This document shows positions 33,203-45,700 of a stretch of 64,000 nucleotides of DNA, piece by piece. Below the pieces are notes generated by a model. The model had not been told where the DNA came from and searched no databases. It worked only from the letters and a program-made list of their open reading frames with translations. Source of the stretch: Whalleya microplaca (taxonomy: Eukaryota > Ascomycota > Sordariomycetes > Xylariales > Xylariaceae); contig MU385712.1 of assembly GCA_022497155.1 (NCBI GenBank), positions 991,765-1,055,764 of the forward strand. The letters are read 5' to 3'. Made by a program: the position numbers and the translations under genes. The first letter of the stretch is position 1. Every line of letters begins with the position of its first letter.

Positions 33203-34229
33203 TAATAGTCTCTAGTGCTACGAAATTTTCGCTAGCTACTTAGAACCATTCCAGCACAAGATTTACGCCGTCGATATTGGCCGTAGCATTGTAGAGCTGT
33301 TAAGGCACGGCAGATACAACAAATCATGCACTTACACTGAGCCGCCATTATCGAAAAGCAACGACTGTCATCACTAGAGCTTTGAATCCGATTTTCCCAT
33401 GCTCATTGGGGTTTTCGTCTATAGCTTACAGCTTGGTAAGTTGTTAAGTCTTGCCAGTAGCTGATTTAGCTCAGCCTGGGTAATTTGATACTTTTGATGC
33501 AGTTTCTCATCATGGGCCGGCCCATTTGATACTTCGCTCCTATCTGTATATGTCGGCATGTGACAGCTGGAGCCCTAGACTAGTAAACTACTAGACTACC
33601 CATCCCTCACAAGCGAATCACCGTACCAAGGTCAGCAAACTTGATACCCATTGCTGGTCTTATGTAGTATGGTGGTGGCAGTGCATCAGCTGTAACTCGG
33701 CACTGTCGCTCAGCCTACCGCAACTGCGTGGATTCTGATGTCGTAATATCACTGCAACTACTTTCATTTGTTCAGGTCCAATAATGTGACCTTTATATGT
33801 AGGCTGAGGGGTAAGATTAATAGGATCGTAGGTAGGTTTCAATCTTGCTAGAATATCTGTCCTCTAACCTGACAATCTACCAATAACCAGTCTAATCTTG
33901 AACAAGAGGAAATATAGGCTATCTATCGAGTTGACCGAATTCCTTAGAGCTAAATCCTAGCTGCGCACTGCCCTGGATCTGATAACAGGCATCATTTTAC
34001 TCCCATCATTTTGTATTCATGGCCTTGGAGGCAGGGTCCGAAAGTCGTGATATTATGGCCACCTCCTAGCCCGTCAACAAATTGTTGATGTGTCACGAGA
34101 TGAACCTATAAGGTAGCAAAACAACGCAGTTGTTGCACGAAGAACTAACTAAAATGCTGTTCTTCGAACAGCCTCTATATACATGAAGCCTAACAAAGAA
34201 CCCTGACATGATGCTTGGTCTCCCATTCT
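33203..34229. other. Intergenic, no gene seen
   Basis: This is gene-poor sequence between the rhodopsin-like gene and the terpene cyclase remnant. I see nothing that can be assigned. Confidence 0.45.
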
Positions 34230-34720
34230 CGGCACATGCAATACAGGACTTACCTAGAAGATGCCGTCTATAAGGCTGCTTCGGTCGAGAGATTCGTCAT
34301 GCTATTAAACAAGGTACCACCTTCATAGTGCGCATGCGTAGTCGTAAGTGCCCCCTTCTCGAAGCTCCAGATGTCATTCACCACAGAGATATGATTGCCA
34401 CAATTTACATCTGCTGATCGGACGATATCCAGCTGATGTTGCAAGAGCTTTATATCCAAACAGAATGGCACCAACACGCAAAGCAGGCTGTGTAGAATGG
34501 TTAAGTTATAGCTAAAAGGACTTATAGGAACATTGCATGCTCACCCCTGACTGATATCTTTGTCTCTGTACTCGAAACATTGCCCCAGATTCACCGGCTG
34601 AGCTCTGGATCAGTCTGCGCTTGCATGAAAATAAAAAGGGTTTGAGGAGCGTCCTTGATCGTATAGATAGGGTGCAAAAAATACACGTTAACGTGCCAAC
34701 ATAGTACAGCTTTTTGAAAC
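34230..34720 (-). pseudogene. Remnant of a class I terpene cyclase (C-terminal half)
   Basis: The minus strand carries the NSE metal-binding motif of class I terpene cyclases, VVNDIWSFEKG, at about 34350-34385. It is followed by HAHYEGGTLFNSMTNLSTEA, the usual EEGG..CNAV helix. Upstream, across a good intron (GTGAGC donor after CAGGG at about 34543, cacag acceptor at about 34486), stands NLGQCFEYRDKDISQG, the family's FxYRDKD helix. Further upstream a frame reading FMQAQTDPELSR runs into a stop and needs a one-base shift to join. A TAG ends the frame after STEAAL, where the family continues for about 60 residues. No DDxxD half was found upstream. I conclude it is a decayed sesquiterpene-cyclase-type gene; unsequenced-like splicing could rescue part of it, but not the missing N-terminus. 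Confidence 0.68.
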
Positions 34721-35224
34721 GCCATACTCTCCCCAAGTGTCACACGGCTATTGGAGCCAAGACCTGTTGGAAGGTATACGAGATGCAGGAATGCTGCACG
34801 AGTACATATATTAGGTGCTGTTGGATGCTATTCGATACTGTTGGAATATATGACTGCCTAACAAAAGGTATGATCACCAGACGGCGGCTACGTCGGCAAC
34901 AGACTAGATACGTACCAGGAATACGTACCGTGGCAGCAGGTCTATAAAGACCTGTCGCCGAACCTCAGATTCAGATTGAAATTTAGAACAACAAGCACCC
35001 TCAGAGGGCCTAGAGAATTATTGCTGAATTGAATATTTCCAAGCCCTGAATTACAGCCCTTGTCACACCAAGAGCTCACATTCTGCACTGTATATGGCAT
35101 GCTAGTGGTGCAATAACATTTATACGCCCTTCCTAATGCAGGACACCAAGACACCACCGCACCGAGACTGTAAGTAATGGATGCTTGTTTGTATTTAGGT
35201 ATTCGTCCAATATTGTCCCTGTCA

Positions 35225-35329
35225 GAACTTAGTCGGTTTCAGACTCACTTATCCCTGCGAGGATCTAGTGGACTGATCGAAGTCCACGAGGCACTAAGTT
35301 CCCCAACTCTATCAGATTTTCGCAGGGAT
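35225..35329. repeat. Cluster of interleaved inverted repeats
   Basis: Three perfect inverted pairs lie within 105 bp: GAACTTAGT (35225-35233) with ACTAAGTTC (35293-35301), ATCCCTGCGA (35251-35260) with TCGCAGGGAT (35320-35329), and GTGGACT (35268-35274) with AGTCCAC (35281-35287). Their order is interleaved, not concentric. Confidence 0.8.
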
Positions 35330-35620
35330 TTTTAAATAGTATATTCATTTAGTAATTCGTTGACGTCTAGTAGTCCAAATTCTTGACATCAAGTAACACT
35401 GAGTTTTATCTACACGGGTGTGTTGATGTTGGCGCCTCACACGATGCTGGGACTACAAAGGCGCCATTCGGTTGTCGCCCCTGGCTAAAATCTCGTGTAT
35501 GCGAGCGCCTTAATTTGTGAGTCTTTCATTGACCCATGGCTTGTTGTTTGAGAATATTCAATGATGGGGACGAATGTCCAGCGCACCATGAGCAGCATGG
35601 GGCCACACTAGCCTGCTTTT

Positions 35621-35641
35621 CTTGTAGCCGTGGGCTACAAG
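35621..35641. repeat. Perfect 9-bp hairpin
   Basis: CTTGTAGCC, a three-base loop GTG, then GGCTACAAG. There is no T-run after it. Its function is unknown. Confidence 0.8.
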
Positions 35642-36270
35642 CGACGCTATTACCGGGAACGGCAATGTCGCCGGGCGTAACCTGACACAGGGGTTCGAAT
35701 GCGGATCTAATTCGGCCAGCGAGCCTAAAGTGAATACTAACGTTTTGGGTATATCGAAGATATATAGAACGTGAGACTATAGTGAGTTATGGTTACCAAG
35801 GGGCATCATCCCATATCCTTGGGTCACATCTCGAATCCAGCTAGCTGGGGAACTCTAACCAATACATTTCATCAATTTGACGACTCCTATCCCGGCACTC
35901 GAAGTTCGAGCCTCATCCTCACATACAGTATCATCTCACACCTTAGCTGCTTCGTCATCGCCTTCTTACACACCCCTTGGTATGCCTTTCATTTGGCGAC
36001 TGGCCCGCAATGGGCCAACATGCGATTCGTGGACTTGCATCTGGGAGTCCAGCAGCTGCTGGTATATCAAGACCTGATCTTCCATGTCCTATCATAGTCA
36101 ATAGTTTGGACATCATTCTCTGCTTCATTGTCGATTCATTCTAGTCTGCGACTTAACATTCGTTCTTGTTCCCGTTCACTCTTTTCAATTCGTTCATTTG
36201 CCTGGTGCTGTTTCCCAAAAGCTCACTCTCCTGAGACTTAACAACCTTTTACACTCTCTCCCCTATCACA

Positions 36271-37244
36271 ATGAAGTCCACAATCTCCACCGCTGTTGGC
36301 TTTGCCAGCCTTATTTCTACCGTCGCCGGCCATGGCTTCATCACTAGCCCCAACCCAAGAATGCCGGGCACCGCCATGAAGACAGCCTGCGGCAACCAGG
36401 TGCAGGTCAACCAGGCCTCGGACAACTACGGCAACATCCAAGGTGAGCTGCAGGTGGCCTCTTCGCAGAGCGACTACGATGCCGCCGCCTGCGACATCTG
36501 GCTCTGCAAGGGCTACAAGTTCGACGACAACACGGCCAACGTGCAGACATATTCGGCGGGCCAGGTCGTGCCCATCAAGGTCGACATCCGGGCGCCACAC
36601 GACGGCACCGCCAACGTCTCCGTCGTCAAGACAAGCAGCAACACCGTCATCGGCCAGCCGCTCATCAGCTGGGACGTCTACGGATCGACTAAGACGTCGA
36701 TCCCGGCCAACCAGACCAGCTTCGACATCACCATCCCGAGCGACCTCGGCAGCGAGTGCTCGACCGCCGGCGACTGCGTCATCCAGTGGTGGTGGGATGC
36801 CCGCAGCATCGACCAGACCTATGAGTCGTAAGTAGCAGCTTAAGTCTTATGTCTTAGAACTTTTACCTATTATACCCACCGCATAGATGGAGACTTACTG
36901 ACTTGGATTCCTGTAGTTGCATTGACTTTACCGTGGGAGACAGCGGTAGCAGCAGTGGCAGCAGCAGCAGCACTCCCGCATCCTCTTCTGCGGCCGCGGC
37001 CAGTACCTCTAAGGCAGCAGCTTCAACCACCATTGCCACATCGGCGACACCTACCGCCACTCAAGTTCAGGTGAAGGCTTCGTCGACCTTATCTGCCGTG
37101 CCCACAGCCACCTCGGCGTCTGCCACGACAGGCAGCTCTGGTTTGCCGGAAGAATTCACCCTTTCGACGTTCATCTCCTGGCTCCAAACGAAGGCGAGCT
37201 CCAGCTCGTCTACCAAGGCTCGCCGTCACGCCCGCGACTTCTAA
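36271..37244 (+). CDS. Secreted lytic polysaccharide monooxygenase, AA16-like, 294 aa
   Basis: Exons are 36271-36827 and 36917-37244. The signal peptide (residues 1-20) ends at VAG, and cleavage leaves His21 as the N-terminal residue, which must be the first ligand of the copper histidine brace. The second is probably His110 in IRAPHDGTANVSV. An axial aromatic is likely in IDQTYES. The blocks HGFITSPNPRMPG, CDIWLCKGYKF and CVIQWWWDARSIDQTYESCI resemble the AA16 family, whose members oxidise cellulose; the AA16 call is less sure than the LPMO call. After the catalytic domain comes a Ser/Ala/Thr-rich linker of about 70 residues. The tail LPEEFTLSTFISWLQTKASS ends in a basic KARRHARDF. There is no CBM1. 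It acts outside the cell on plant biomass, consistent with the GH3 enzyme nearby. Confidence 0.88.
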
Positions 37245-37448
37245 GCGGAGCTCCAACGGAAAACCATTCTGGAAGTCTAGACTCTTCACTTCAATGTTCA
37301 TATCTTAGTGCGCTACCTATATATATATAACCTTGCGTATGTGTGTATACAATGAAAATAGTTGAAAAAAAGGGCTCTTGGTCTGAGATCTATTCAATTG
37401 GCTCATTAAATGTATTGTGTATTGGCTGTCAACCAGCACGTCTATCTT

Positions 37449-39903
37449 CTACAAGTGTGCGATAAATAACGAGATAGCAGCGACAAGCATCGCTACCCGC
37501 ATACCACCCATGTCGATGACCCGGCCCGCAGCCAGACTCACCGTGGGCGGATTCGTGGCGCCCGCCTGGCTCCCCGCCGCGGCGCCGTCATCCTCATCCA
37601 GCTTCAGGCGGAAGGCCGGGTCCAGCGTGCGCGACGCGTTCATAGCGACGCGGCTGCCCTCGACGCAGAAGTTGGCGGGGTCGTTCCACGTGGCGTCGAC
37701 GGCGCGCTGCCAGACCAGCGCGGGCGTGTCGAGCATCTGCGCCGTGTAGAAGAAGCGGCAGTTGGCAGACTGGTACAGGAACTGCAGCGGCGTCTTCGAG
37801 TCGAACGGCGCGAACGAGTTCTTAGCGTTGACCGCGCCGGCCTGCGTCGCGCTCGCTCCCCGCTGGATCGCGTAGCCCTCGGCTAGCAACCCCAGCTCGC
37901 CCTTTTGCAGCTGCGCCTGCTGGTTCTGTGGGGCGAGTGCTAGCGCTGCCGCGGCGGCGCTCTGGATCTCGTTCATCTCGAAGACTTGCGCGCCTTCGAC
38001 GCCGGCAACTGCTTGCATGGGACCCGTCGCTGGACGTCCGCCCACTGCGGTCGTCTTCACCTGCAGCTGGAGGATCATTAGATACGAGAAGATCGTACAG
38101 GTTGATCCGCAGGTGCCGTCGGTGAGCAGCACCACGTTCTCAGGGCTGAACACAGCAGGTTGAGTGTTTGCGCGACTACCCGTTCCAGTTAAGTTAAAGT
38201 CACTAGCCGGCATGTCCATCGGTGCATTCTGATACGCGGTGAACTGGTCATTTTTTAGTGTGACTGGCGTCAAGATCTCGTCGGTCGAGTTGAATATTTG
38301 CTCTTCGGGCGTAGCTACTTGCCCAGGAACCAAATTGCTGACGATGGAATTCGAAAACAGCGCCTGCAAGGCCAGCTGTTGGTTCTGAGTAGTCGGTTGA
38401 AAGTCTTGGGGAATCGAGCTGGCTATCTTGGCGACATTGGTTAGACCTTCAGATAGTCGCAGATTATTAGCACCAAACCTTTCCGTATCTGGAAAAAGCT
38501 ATGGAGATGAGTTAGCATCGATAGCGCAACTAGAATCTTTCGTGGAATTCCTAGACAAACCTGAGCGAAGAGTTCTATACCAGCAACGACGAGACCACCG
38601 CCGTTAGCAGTGACATCGATGACCAGCCGCTTTTTACCAGTCTGCCGACATTTACTGAGGAAAGTGTCTAGCGTCTCCTGAAAATTCGTGATGTATTCGA
38701 GAGTGTCAACATTGCCAGTGGGAGCAAACGATATGACTGATAGCACGGCCGTGTCGTCATATCCAGTTCCATTAAGAAAGTAGCCGGCGGTAGTGTCGGC
38801 GCCACTGTCCCGTACCACGGGGAATGGATATCCTGATATCGTCGGCGCCGGCCCAGCTGGGGCCGCGGTGCTAGTCGGTGTAGACGGTGCTGCTGAAGAG
38901 CTCGCGCCACCAGTTGAAGCCGCATCGGGATTACAAAACTTGTTGTAGAAGTCTTCTCCCGTAGAAATGTCAGAGAAGTCCGCTCCATCTCGCAACACAG
39001 CTACTGTGTCCTCACTTTTCTCTTTTCCATCTTCGTACGTAAGCGTCACACTGGGACCCTGGTATGCTAGCGACGCAGCTAAGACCAGTGTGTTCTCCGG
39101 GTTGGCATAGATGGGGAATTGATTATTCCACTGAGAATTGGGGTCTTGGAAGGCGCTGAACTTCAATCCCTGCTTAGTTATGAAGTTGATAGCGTCTTGG
39201 CCATTGATCTTAGTGATTGCCGCTGCCGTCCCGTTTGAGGCCAATTGAGCTACTTGCATGTGAGAAAACGTTCCATCAGGACCACAATTGCGACTTACAT
39301 GAATGATACAGCTTCGGAACTTGCTTTCCATCCTTAGACACTGACACAATATCGGAAGCTAGCTTGCTCTGGAAGGTAAAAGCTTTGAATATATCTGAAC
39401 GATAGGCGAAGTGTCCATCATGCGCTGATGTAATCAGTTGGAATATGGCAAGCTGAAAGTCATATTCACTTGCATACCCCCCGGCCACAGCGGTCGCAGA
39501 GATATTATCCAACCCTCCCTCGATGTCAACCGGAGGGAGCATATATGACTGCGGGGGGTCCTTGAGCCATGCCAGAGTGCTCTGCCACTGTACAAGAGCC
39601 TTGAGGCTTGTCACAAGCTTCTGCGCAGGTGCGGGTTTATTCGGTACGGACTGAAGACAATCAAACGCCATCGAAGCGGGAACGGAGGGCCGAGCTAAGG
39701 ATACTGTCAATGTGTCGCTCGGTTGCCAACCAATCGTCGATCTACACACCTGACGGACTCGAGGCGAGGAGCGCCGCCGTCGCACGAGATATTTGCGCGC
39801 ATCCTGACGCGCTTACTCTTGTCGCTGGTGTTGATGCTTGAGGTGCTGGTCCTGCCGATACACTCACAATTAAAGAAACCAAAAGCCACCAATAATAATA
39901 CAT
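37449..39903 (-). CDS. GPI-anchored S41-type peptidase family protein, 766 aa
   Basis: Exons are 39903-39750, 39703-39299, 39252-38561 and 38498-37449, joined in frame. The start MYYYWWLLVSLIVSVSAGPA is a signal peptide. The S41 (tail-specific protease-like) core is seen in DGHFAYRSDIF, ITKINGQDAINFI (PDZ-like), RLVIDVTANGGGLVVAGIEL and VVLLTDGTCGSTCTIFS, where Ser549 is the expected nucleophile. This matches the fungal CPAF/UstP-like branch. A Ser/Thr/Pro/Ala-rich stretch lies near residues 300-325. The C-terminus is a hydrophobic tail (MRVAMLVAAISLFIAHL) after a small-residue region, a GPI-attachment signal. UstP belongs to a peptide toxin cluster, but no such cluster is seen here, so a general surface role is more likely. 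Catalytic status of the full triad was not checked. Confidence 0.88.
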
Positions 39904-40969
39904 TATGTTAATGGGCTGGATAAGTCAATTATCCTCAAGCCCTCCAGTCGCACAACGGACTGACTGGTGTCGAATAGAAGCAACCGGTGCGATGAAGCAT
40001 TAGGTAGAGGGCTCAATAGAAGCACCATCCTGTTAAAAGTTTATAAATGATGCGCGAATCTGCCATGACAACATTGGCTGCCCGCTGCACGAGCTGTAAC
40101 AAGCACTGCTGCCAACCCAGTATGCGAACCCCATCTTGAAACATCTTAAGCCTCACGATGGAGTACGGCGTAGCTGTGCGTAGTGTAGATGCATCCTGCC
40201 TACCTGTTTAAACATGACACCCAATCGCGGTCATTGAAGACATTCTAAATTTACTATTCGTCATATCAGCCATTCCGACCCAGCGCGAGGCTGCATGTTT
40301 TTTGTCCGTACACAGCAATATTTGTTGACAAGATGAGTGGCTCGGTTGGAGATTTATGAAGCTTTTGAAGTGAGACCCCGGACGGCGCTGGAGCTCGCCC
40401 CCACTAGTAAGGCCGGAGCACCCACCATCCGCTCACAACAGATATGTAGATCTTAATGGGGCTCAAGTTGTTTCTAGTTCTGGCGAAACAAAGGAATCAA
40501 GATTAAGTGTTGTGTTGTTGTTTACCGACTGTTCTCATGATGTCTTCCTTCCAAGGTAAATTAAGTTCCACAGACAACCACAGAGACAGCAGGAATTGAT
40601 ACCAAACCAGCTGAGCTCCTTGAGCGACGGGATTGATATGCGCAGATTGCTGCGAGCGCGAACTGTACACGAAACTCAAACGACTTGGCATCCATGGATT
40701 AAACTACCACCTTTTGATAAGAAAGGTAGTAACTTAGCAGCTTCAGTCACAGCTGAAGACTCGATTTCTGCGCATTCCAAGGGAGCGAAAACAATGGACC
40801 GTCGGTCCCAATGTCATTGAATTGATGCAGCTTTCGGTCGCAGGCTAGCGGAAAGTTCGTCTCATTTTGGTCCGATTTGTACGGAGTAGAATGGAGAATC
40901 TTGAGTGATCTTAAGCAACCGAATTTTCAATAGAAGCACGGGTCTCTTGGTCCACTTCAAATATCCACT
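39904..40969. other. Intergenic, no gene seen
   Basis: This is the promoter of the S41-type gene and the 5' flank of the tRNA. No other feature was supported. Confidence 0.5.
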
Positions 40970-41069
40970 GGCCGCTTGGCCCAATGGTAAGGCGTCTGAC
41001 TACGACCGAGTTCGCACACGAACTTGATATGTTATCAGGAGATTCTGGGTTCGAGCCCCAGGGTGGTCA
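40970..41069 (+). tRNA. tRNA-Arg (ACG) with a 28-nt intron
   Basis: The mature parts fold as a cloverleaf. The acceptor GGCCGCT pairs with GGTGGTC (41062-41068) and the discriminator is A41069. The anticodon stem TCTGA pairs with TCAGG around the loop CTACGAA, and the T arm is CTGGG-TTCGAGC-CCCAG. The anticodon ACG reads Arg CGU/CGC codons after deamination of A34 to inosine. The intron (41006-41033) sits one base after the anticodon, the canonical position, and contains a small GTTCG/CGAAC hairpin. Internal promoter boxes A and B lie in the D and T arms as usual. Confidence 0.95.
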
Positions 41070-41076
41070 ATTTTTT
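41070..41076 (+). terminator. RNA polymerase III terminator
   Basis: Six T residues follow the tRNA directly. Confidence 0.85.
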
Positions 41077-42394
41077 GCCCTCTTGTGAAGCTGACATTTC
41101 GAAGGGGCAGGGCCTTTTCGTTCGCTACGTTTTTGTAGCCGCTATTGTGCATGACCTCAGTACCTCTATTCGGTTTTAGGGACCAATAGAACCGGAGAAT
41201 TAGTCAGCTTACACGTTTTGCCATCACCTATGTATTAGGTTGCGTATAAAAGGTGCGGATGTGTACCCCTCACCCCGTTGTAGGACGTATTTTTAATCAT
41301 TAGGGCTGACTGCGCAGCTGGGCAGTTTCAATTCCTAGGTCTGATGATCAGGGCCAGTTTTAGCTCCTCACCTAGAAGCTAGTGCGCATAAGGATAATTC
41401 AGCTTATACTTGACACTGCTTGTCGTAGATTACATACACTGGACGTTTTAACTAATAATACTTAGGTTATTACAGAATATAACTGCCTTGTATATACTCA
41501 CTAGAATAGTTGATTTAGCCACAGTAGGCCTCTCGATTCTTGGCACATAATGGTTTTCAGGAGTTGCAGATATCCTGAAGGGATTTTCAAGCTTAGGAGT
41601 GGCGTAGATATGGGCCACTGCTACCTACCCTGAATATACGATGTGTATGCTGTATAAGGCTCACCTTCAACGTTATAGCTCAGAACCCTCGAACTTCATC
41701 TTACGGATCATACAGAAGTTAGATAGGGGCTCGATTCGGTAGCTTAGCTATCCAACACACCGATTTTTCAAACGGCATAATGAGGAAATGGCTGAAGATT
41801 ATCCTATAACTTGCATATGATGCTTATCCATTCCAGAATGTATCTACCAAGTTATACCAAGTATTAGAAGCTTCTAGGTGAGAGCTTTATTATGAGGTTG
41901 AATTGTCATGATGAATAATAACAGGGAATGTCCAACTGTTGTAGGTGTAGCTCGTACGGAGACAGGATGTCTAATGGTATGGGAGATAGGTTGATATCAC
42001 AAAGCTTCAAGCATGGATAAGCAAAAAGGAGGCTTCGGGACTCTGTTGCAGGCCACATCTGTGTCGACACAGCTCAGGAACATTGACAATTACAAAAAAT
42101 AGGGAGATGCGGATTCGCCTCCGATGATGGGCTGTTATGACGAAATGCGGACCCCAATACGTTATATGAACTCAATGACATGATAGATTACTTAGGTAGT
42201 AGCGATGAAAAGAATGTATCCATGCCTGTACTTGTATGTTACAGCATAGTGGATGAAGCCTTGCCTCAATCCAAGACGCTACGCGTCTGTACCTTTCAGT
42301 CGTCGAGGAGTACAACTCGAGATTGGATCTCGCCATCCAATCTGGGTATTTTCCATCAATCCCTAATCCATCTGTGTGGTTTTCCCTTCAATCA
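41077..42394. other. Intergenic, no gene seen
   Basis: No coding or RNA feature was recognised between the tRNA and the small gene on the minus strand. Confidence 0.45.
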
Positions 42395-42715
42395 CTAATG
42401 ATGCTTGCTCATCTTGTCAATGCCGTACTTGATCCGTCGATCCACGCTCTTGGCCATCATCTCCAAGTGCAACGTGTGCTCAACCTTCTTCACGGCCTTC
42501 TCGAGCCTCGGCTCGACCCGCTGGGCGATTCGCTGGGCAGGCGGAGCGCAGTAGGAGATGTTGCGCTCCCAGCGCGGTGCCCAGCGGGCGGTCTGGTGGG
42601 CCACACGCTCCTCGGCGCCGGGGATCATCATGTAGAATGGTGCGAAGCTGGCGACGCCGGCAAAGCCAAAGGTGGCGACTTCACTGGCTCTGGCCTTGGG
42701 TATACGGACGGGCAT
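42395..42715 (-). CDS. Small unknown protein, 106 aa, one membrane-like helix
   Basis: This intronless frame starts MPVRIPKARASEVATFGFAG. Residues about 12-32 (VATFGFAGVASFAPFYMMIP) form one hydrophobic helix. The remainder is basic and helical (RWAPRWERNISYCAPPAQRI, then RRIKYGIDKM), so the protein is probably anchored in an organellar membrane, perhaps the mitochondrion. The ordered, charged composition and good codon use suggest a real, conserved fungal gene. Its function is unknown. Confidence 0.7.
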   Translation of the reverse strand: MPVRIPKARASEVATFGFAGVASFAPFYMMIPGAEERVAHQTARWAPRWERNISYCAPPAQRIAQRVEPRLEKAVKKVEHTLHLEMMAKSVDRRIKYGIDKMSKHH

Positions 42716-45700
42716 TTTGACTGTTGGGCGATGTCTGATGGAAATCCAGATGATGATAATTTCTTCAGGTCTAGATGCTGTAGCCTAGTTAGTTGGGGTA
42801 GAATGGTAGAGAGACAGTGATATGTAGCGTACGAGTCTCGTACCAGGCTGTTACCAGGCTGTTACCAGGCTGTTCAAGTATATATCAAAGTATCTAACCG
42901 ACCTGGCAATAAAAAGGGGTCTCGGATCTCCTGATACTCTAGGATTTGAGCGATGTTGATGATGAAAGCTGGTATTTTGATGGTTATGCACAACGGAAGG
43001 TTGCGTACCGCCGCCCTTCTGCTCGACTGGAGGGGATGCTCGAGCCTTTAAAGGGGAAGGACCAACTGGCCATAGTCGCCCGATAGCGACCGCTCTCCTC
43101 GAGTCAACCAACTCATCCATTGTCCGGGGAAGATGCTGGAGGAAGCGGGGTAGACCAATGACAATAGCGCTCGATGTCGCACCCGTCCTTGGAATACCAA
43201 TCATACAGGTTTATTGTGTAAAGGGGGTGTGTCTGCTTATGCTTTGGCCTAGTTCAGTAGGTCGTCTTGTCACGGCCTAGGTCTACGGGCTTACGCTGTC
43301 CTCATTACTACTCCTGACGACTGGTGGTGGCCGGGTGAATATTGATTACGTTCACAGTTGCGACAGCTGACTCGTCGAGTCGTCTCAGCCAATATGAACA
43401 TCCTGGTTTGCTATGCGGCAACACAAGCCAGTGAGGTGTGTTTGGGGTATTAATTGCATTACCGCCTGCTACTACGTATGTATCGTATGTATCGTATGAT
43501 GTCACTCAACCATAAGAATATGAGGCTCTGTTAGCCCCTGATAGTAACTAATGTAAAGATAGCAAAGTGCCTTGAAATATTCAATTCGATATATTTTGAT
43601 AACGATTATTTCGATATCTGCAACTCCATCCTGACATGCGGCGTCGATAGTGTGGGTTTGGTGGGTTCAGTGGGCTCATGGGTCTGCGCTAACCCCGCTT
43701 CCCCAGACGGCATAGTGGATCGATGCAAGTGCCATGACCCACTATTTGCCACGAAACCCACCCAAGCAGCCAAGCCGGCCAAGTATAGCACAGAAAAGCC
43801 ACTAACCTCCAGATCCAATCACCGTTCAGATATACCCAGGAACTATCATTACTGAATTGAGCTAGGTTTGTAATCCTTCTCCATGATATATATGTAGGCA
43901 TCATACTCCAAAGTCAAAAAGTGATTATAGCACTTCCGCAGAATGTATCTTGATAAGTGAAAGAACAATCTTGTTCCCCAAGCCCCTGCGTTGTTCTCGC
44001 TTCCTTCTAGTGCCAAAGAGTCAGCCCAAGACTATTGGAGCAAATGGAGCCTACAGAAAGGTATGTCTTAATTTTACCACCTAATACCGAGGGCTTTCAA
44101 CTACTATGCTTGGTATAAGTCGGTCAGTATACAGCGGCCATCATTGCTCACTGATAAATTGAAAATAATAGGTGCTCCTTTCTTGTCTGTCGCCGAGATC
44201 AAGTGTAGGTGTTAGTGCTACACATCGGCGTAGGGCGGCATATCCCTATTACTAATGAATATATATGCCTTTATCTTAGTCATGCCCGAGAGTATCTTCA
44301 ACATACAACGTGACAGTAAATCAAATGCCGTAAGTAAAAATTCATCTCCATGCACACTTAGACTGGAGCTTAGTAAAATTCTTGAAAGATTTGTGACAAT
44401 AAGATTTATTAGATCAATCTTCGATATATTTATGGTGTTTTATATGCAGTCTTTTTATAATCTGAAATAGAAAAGGATCCCTACCATTATCACGTCTACT
44501 AGCACAATATACGGGGCATCTGGCTGCGTTATGGGGGTTATTGAAGCTGTATGTTGTTGTATGTTGTGTATATCTGTATACTGTATAGTTATTGATGGAT
44601 TGATAAGGTGAGGTGTAAGGTTGTGCTGCTATCAGATATATGTTGGGGTGCTTAGTAAGCTACCAGCTGTCCCGTAATAATCATGGTATCCTTCTTAAAG
44701 TTTATTGTGTAACCATTGGCAGGGCCATCATTATGTACCGTTCTTTTCGCTTTGTATATAAACATCTAGACTGATCGTACTTCATGTTTAATGAGCTATG
44801 AAAACAGATAGTAATTTGGCTCTACGGCAGCAACTGAAGATAACAACACTATGACATTGTAGTATAAATTCACGCAGTATCAAGACTGTATATTTAACCA
44901 TCTGTCATACTTACAACTAATAGGCACAGCGCGCAGCTCTAAATAGGAGGTCTTGAATTGACTATTGTAATACGCTCTAAGGAGCAGGAAAAACCAGTTG
45001 TGTGTGAGGAAGCCTAGTAATACCCTAATGGAGCTTTGGGTCGGCGGTATAACTGTTAATCCGTGTGGACCCCTATAACAGCCCCTATAACAACCCCTGA
45101 GCCTGGCCCTGTCACACCATCTACTTACATCCGGGACGACATGAATGAATATAAGTGTAGACACTTTGTGTCAGAATGTAGGAGGTTGGGCGCCCAACAT
45201 GATGCAGTATAGCAACATCCCTCAAAGGCTAGATACACTTAGATTCAGACTTTTCAATCGTCAATGGGAATGCACCCGATAAGTTTGATACCTTGAATAC
45301 ACCACATCTTTACACCTGGTCGATTGTTGGAAAGTGTTGCATGGCTTAATTGCCAGGATGTGTACGATCGTACGTTATGGCTATCGTATTAACGATGGGG
45401 TTTTGGGTTATGGTATTCGATTGATCTATCTCTAAAAGAAATAAAGTGAGGGAAATATCGTGCGAACTAAGTGGTAAAACTCTGCTCGCGCTGAGGGTGG
45501 ATTAGTTCTCCACCTAGGATACAGAGTTGCGTAGGACGATTCCAACAGAAAGCATGAGGGATAACGTACTTGAGTGAAGTAGACTTACTGATAAAGTGGT
45601 AGTAGACATGACGCAGGAATTGTGGGACGTTGAATATGGAATAGTTAACAGAGTGATATTGGTGGGTAATTCATACACAGCCCATAAACCTATCAAGGAC

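Larger units (their letters stand above)
34740..36270. other. Intergenic with inverted repeats
   Basis: No gene was recognised. The stretch holds a cluster of inverted repeats (35225-35330), a perfect 9-bp hairpin (35621-35641) and the LPMO promoter at its right end. Confidence 0.5.

Noticed and set aside
37449..39903. UstP-like peptidase as part of a peptide natural-product cluster
   Set aside because: No precursor peptide, DUF3328-type oxidase or P450 is found nearby, and the GPI tail argues for a surface protein. The tyrosinase lies 7 kb away with unrelated sequence between.
42851..43204. 117-codon minus-strand frame upstream of the 106-aa gene
   Set aside because: Part of it covers the 11-bp tandem repeat and it looks like a leader region. 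No motif was seen.
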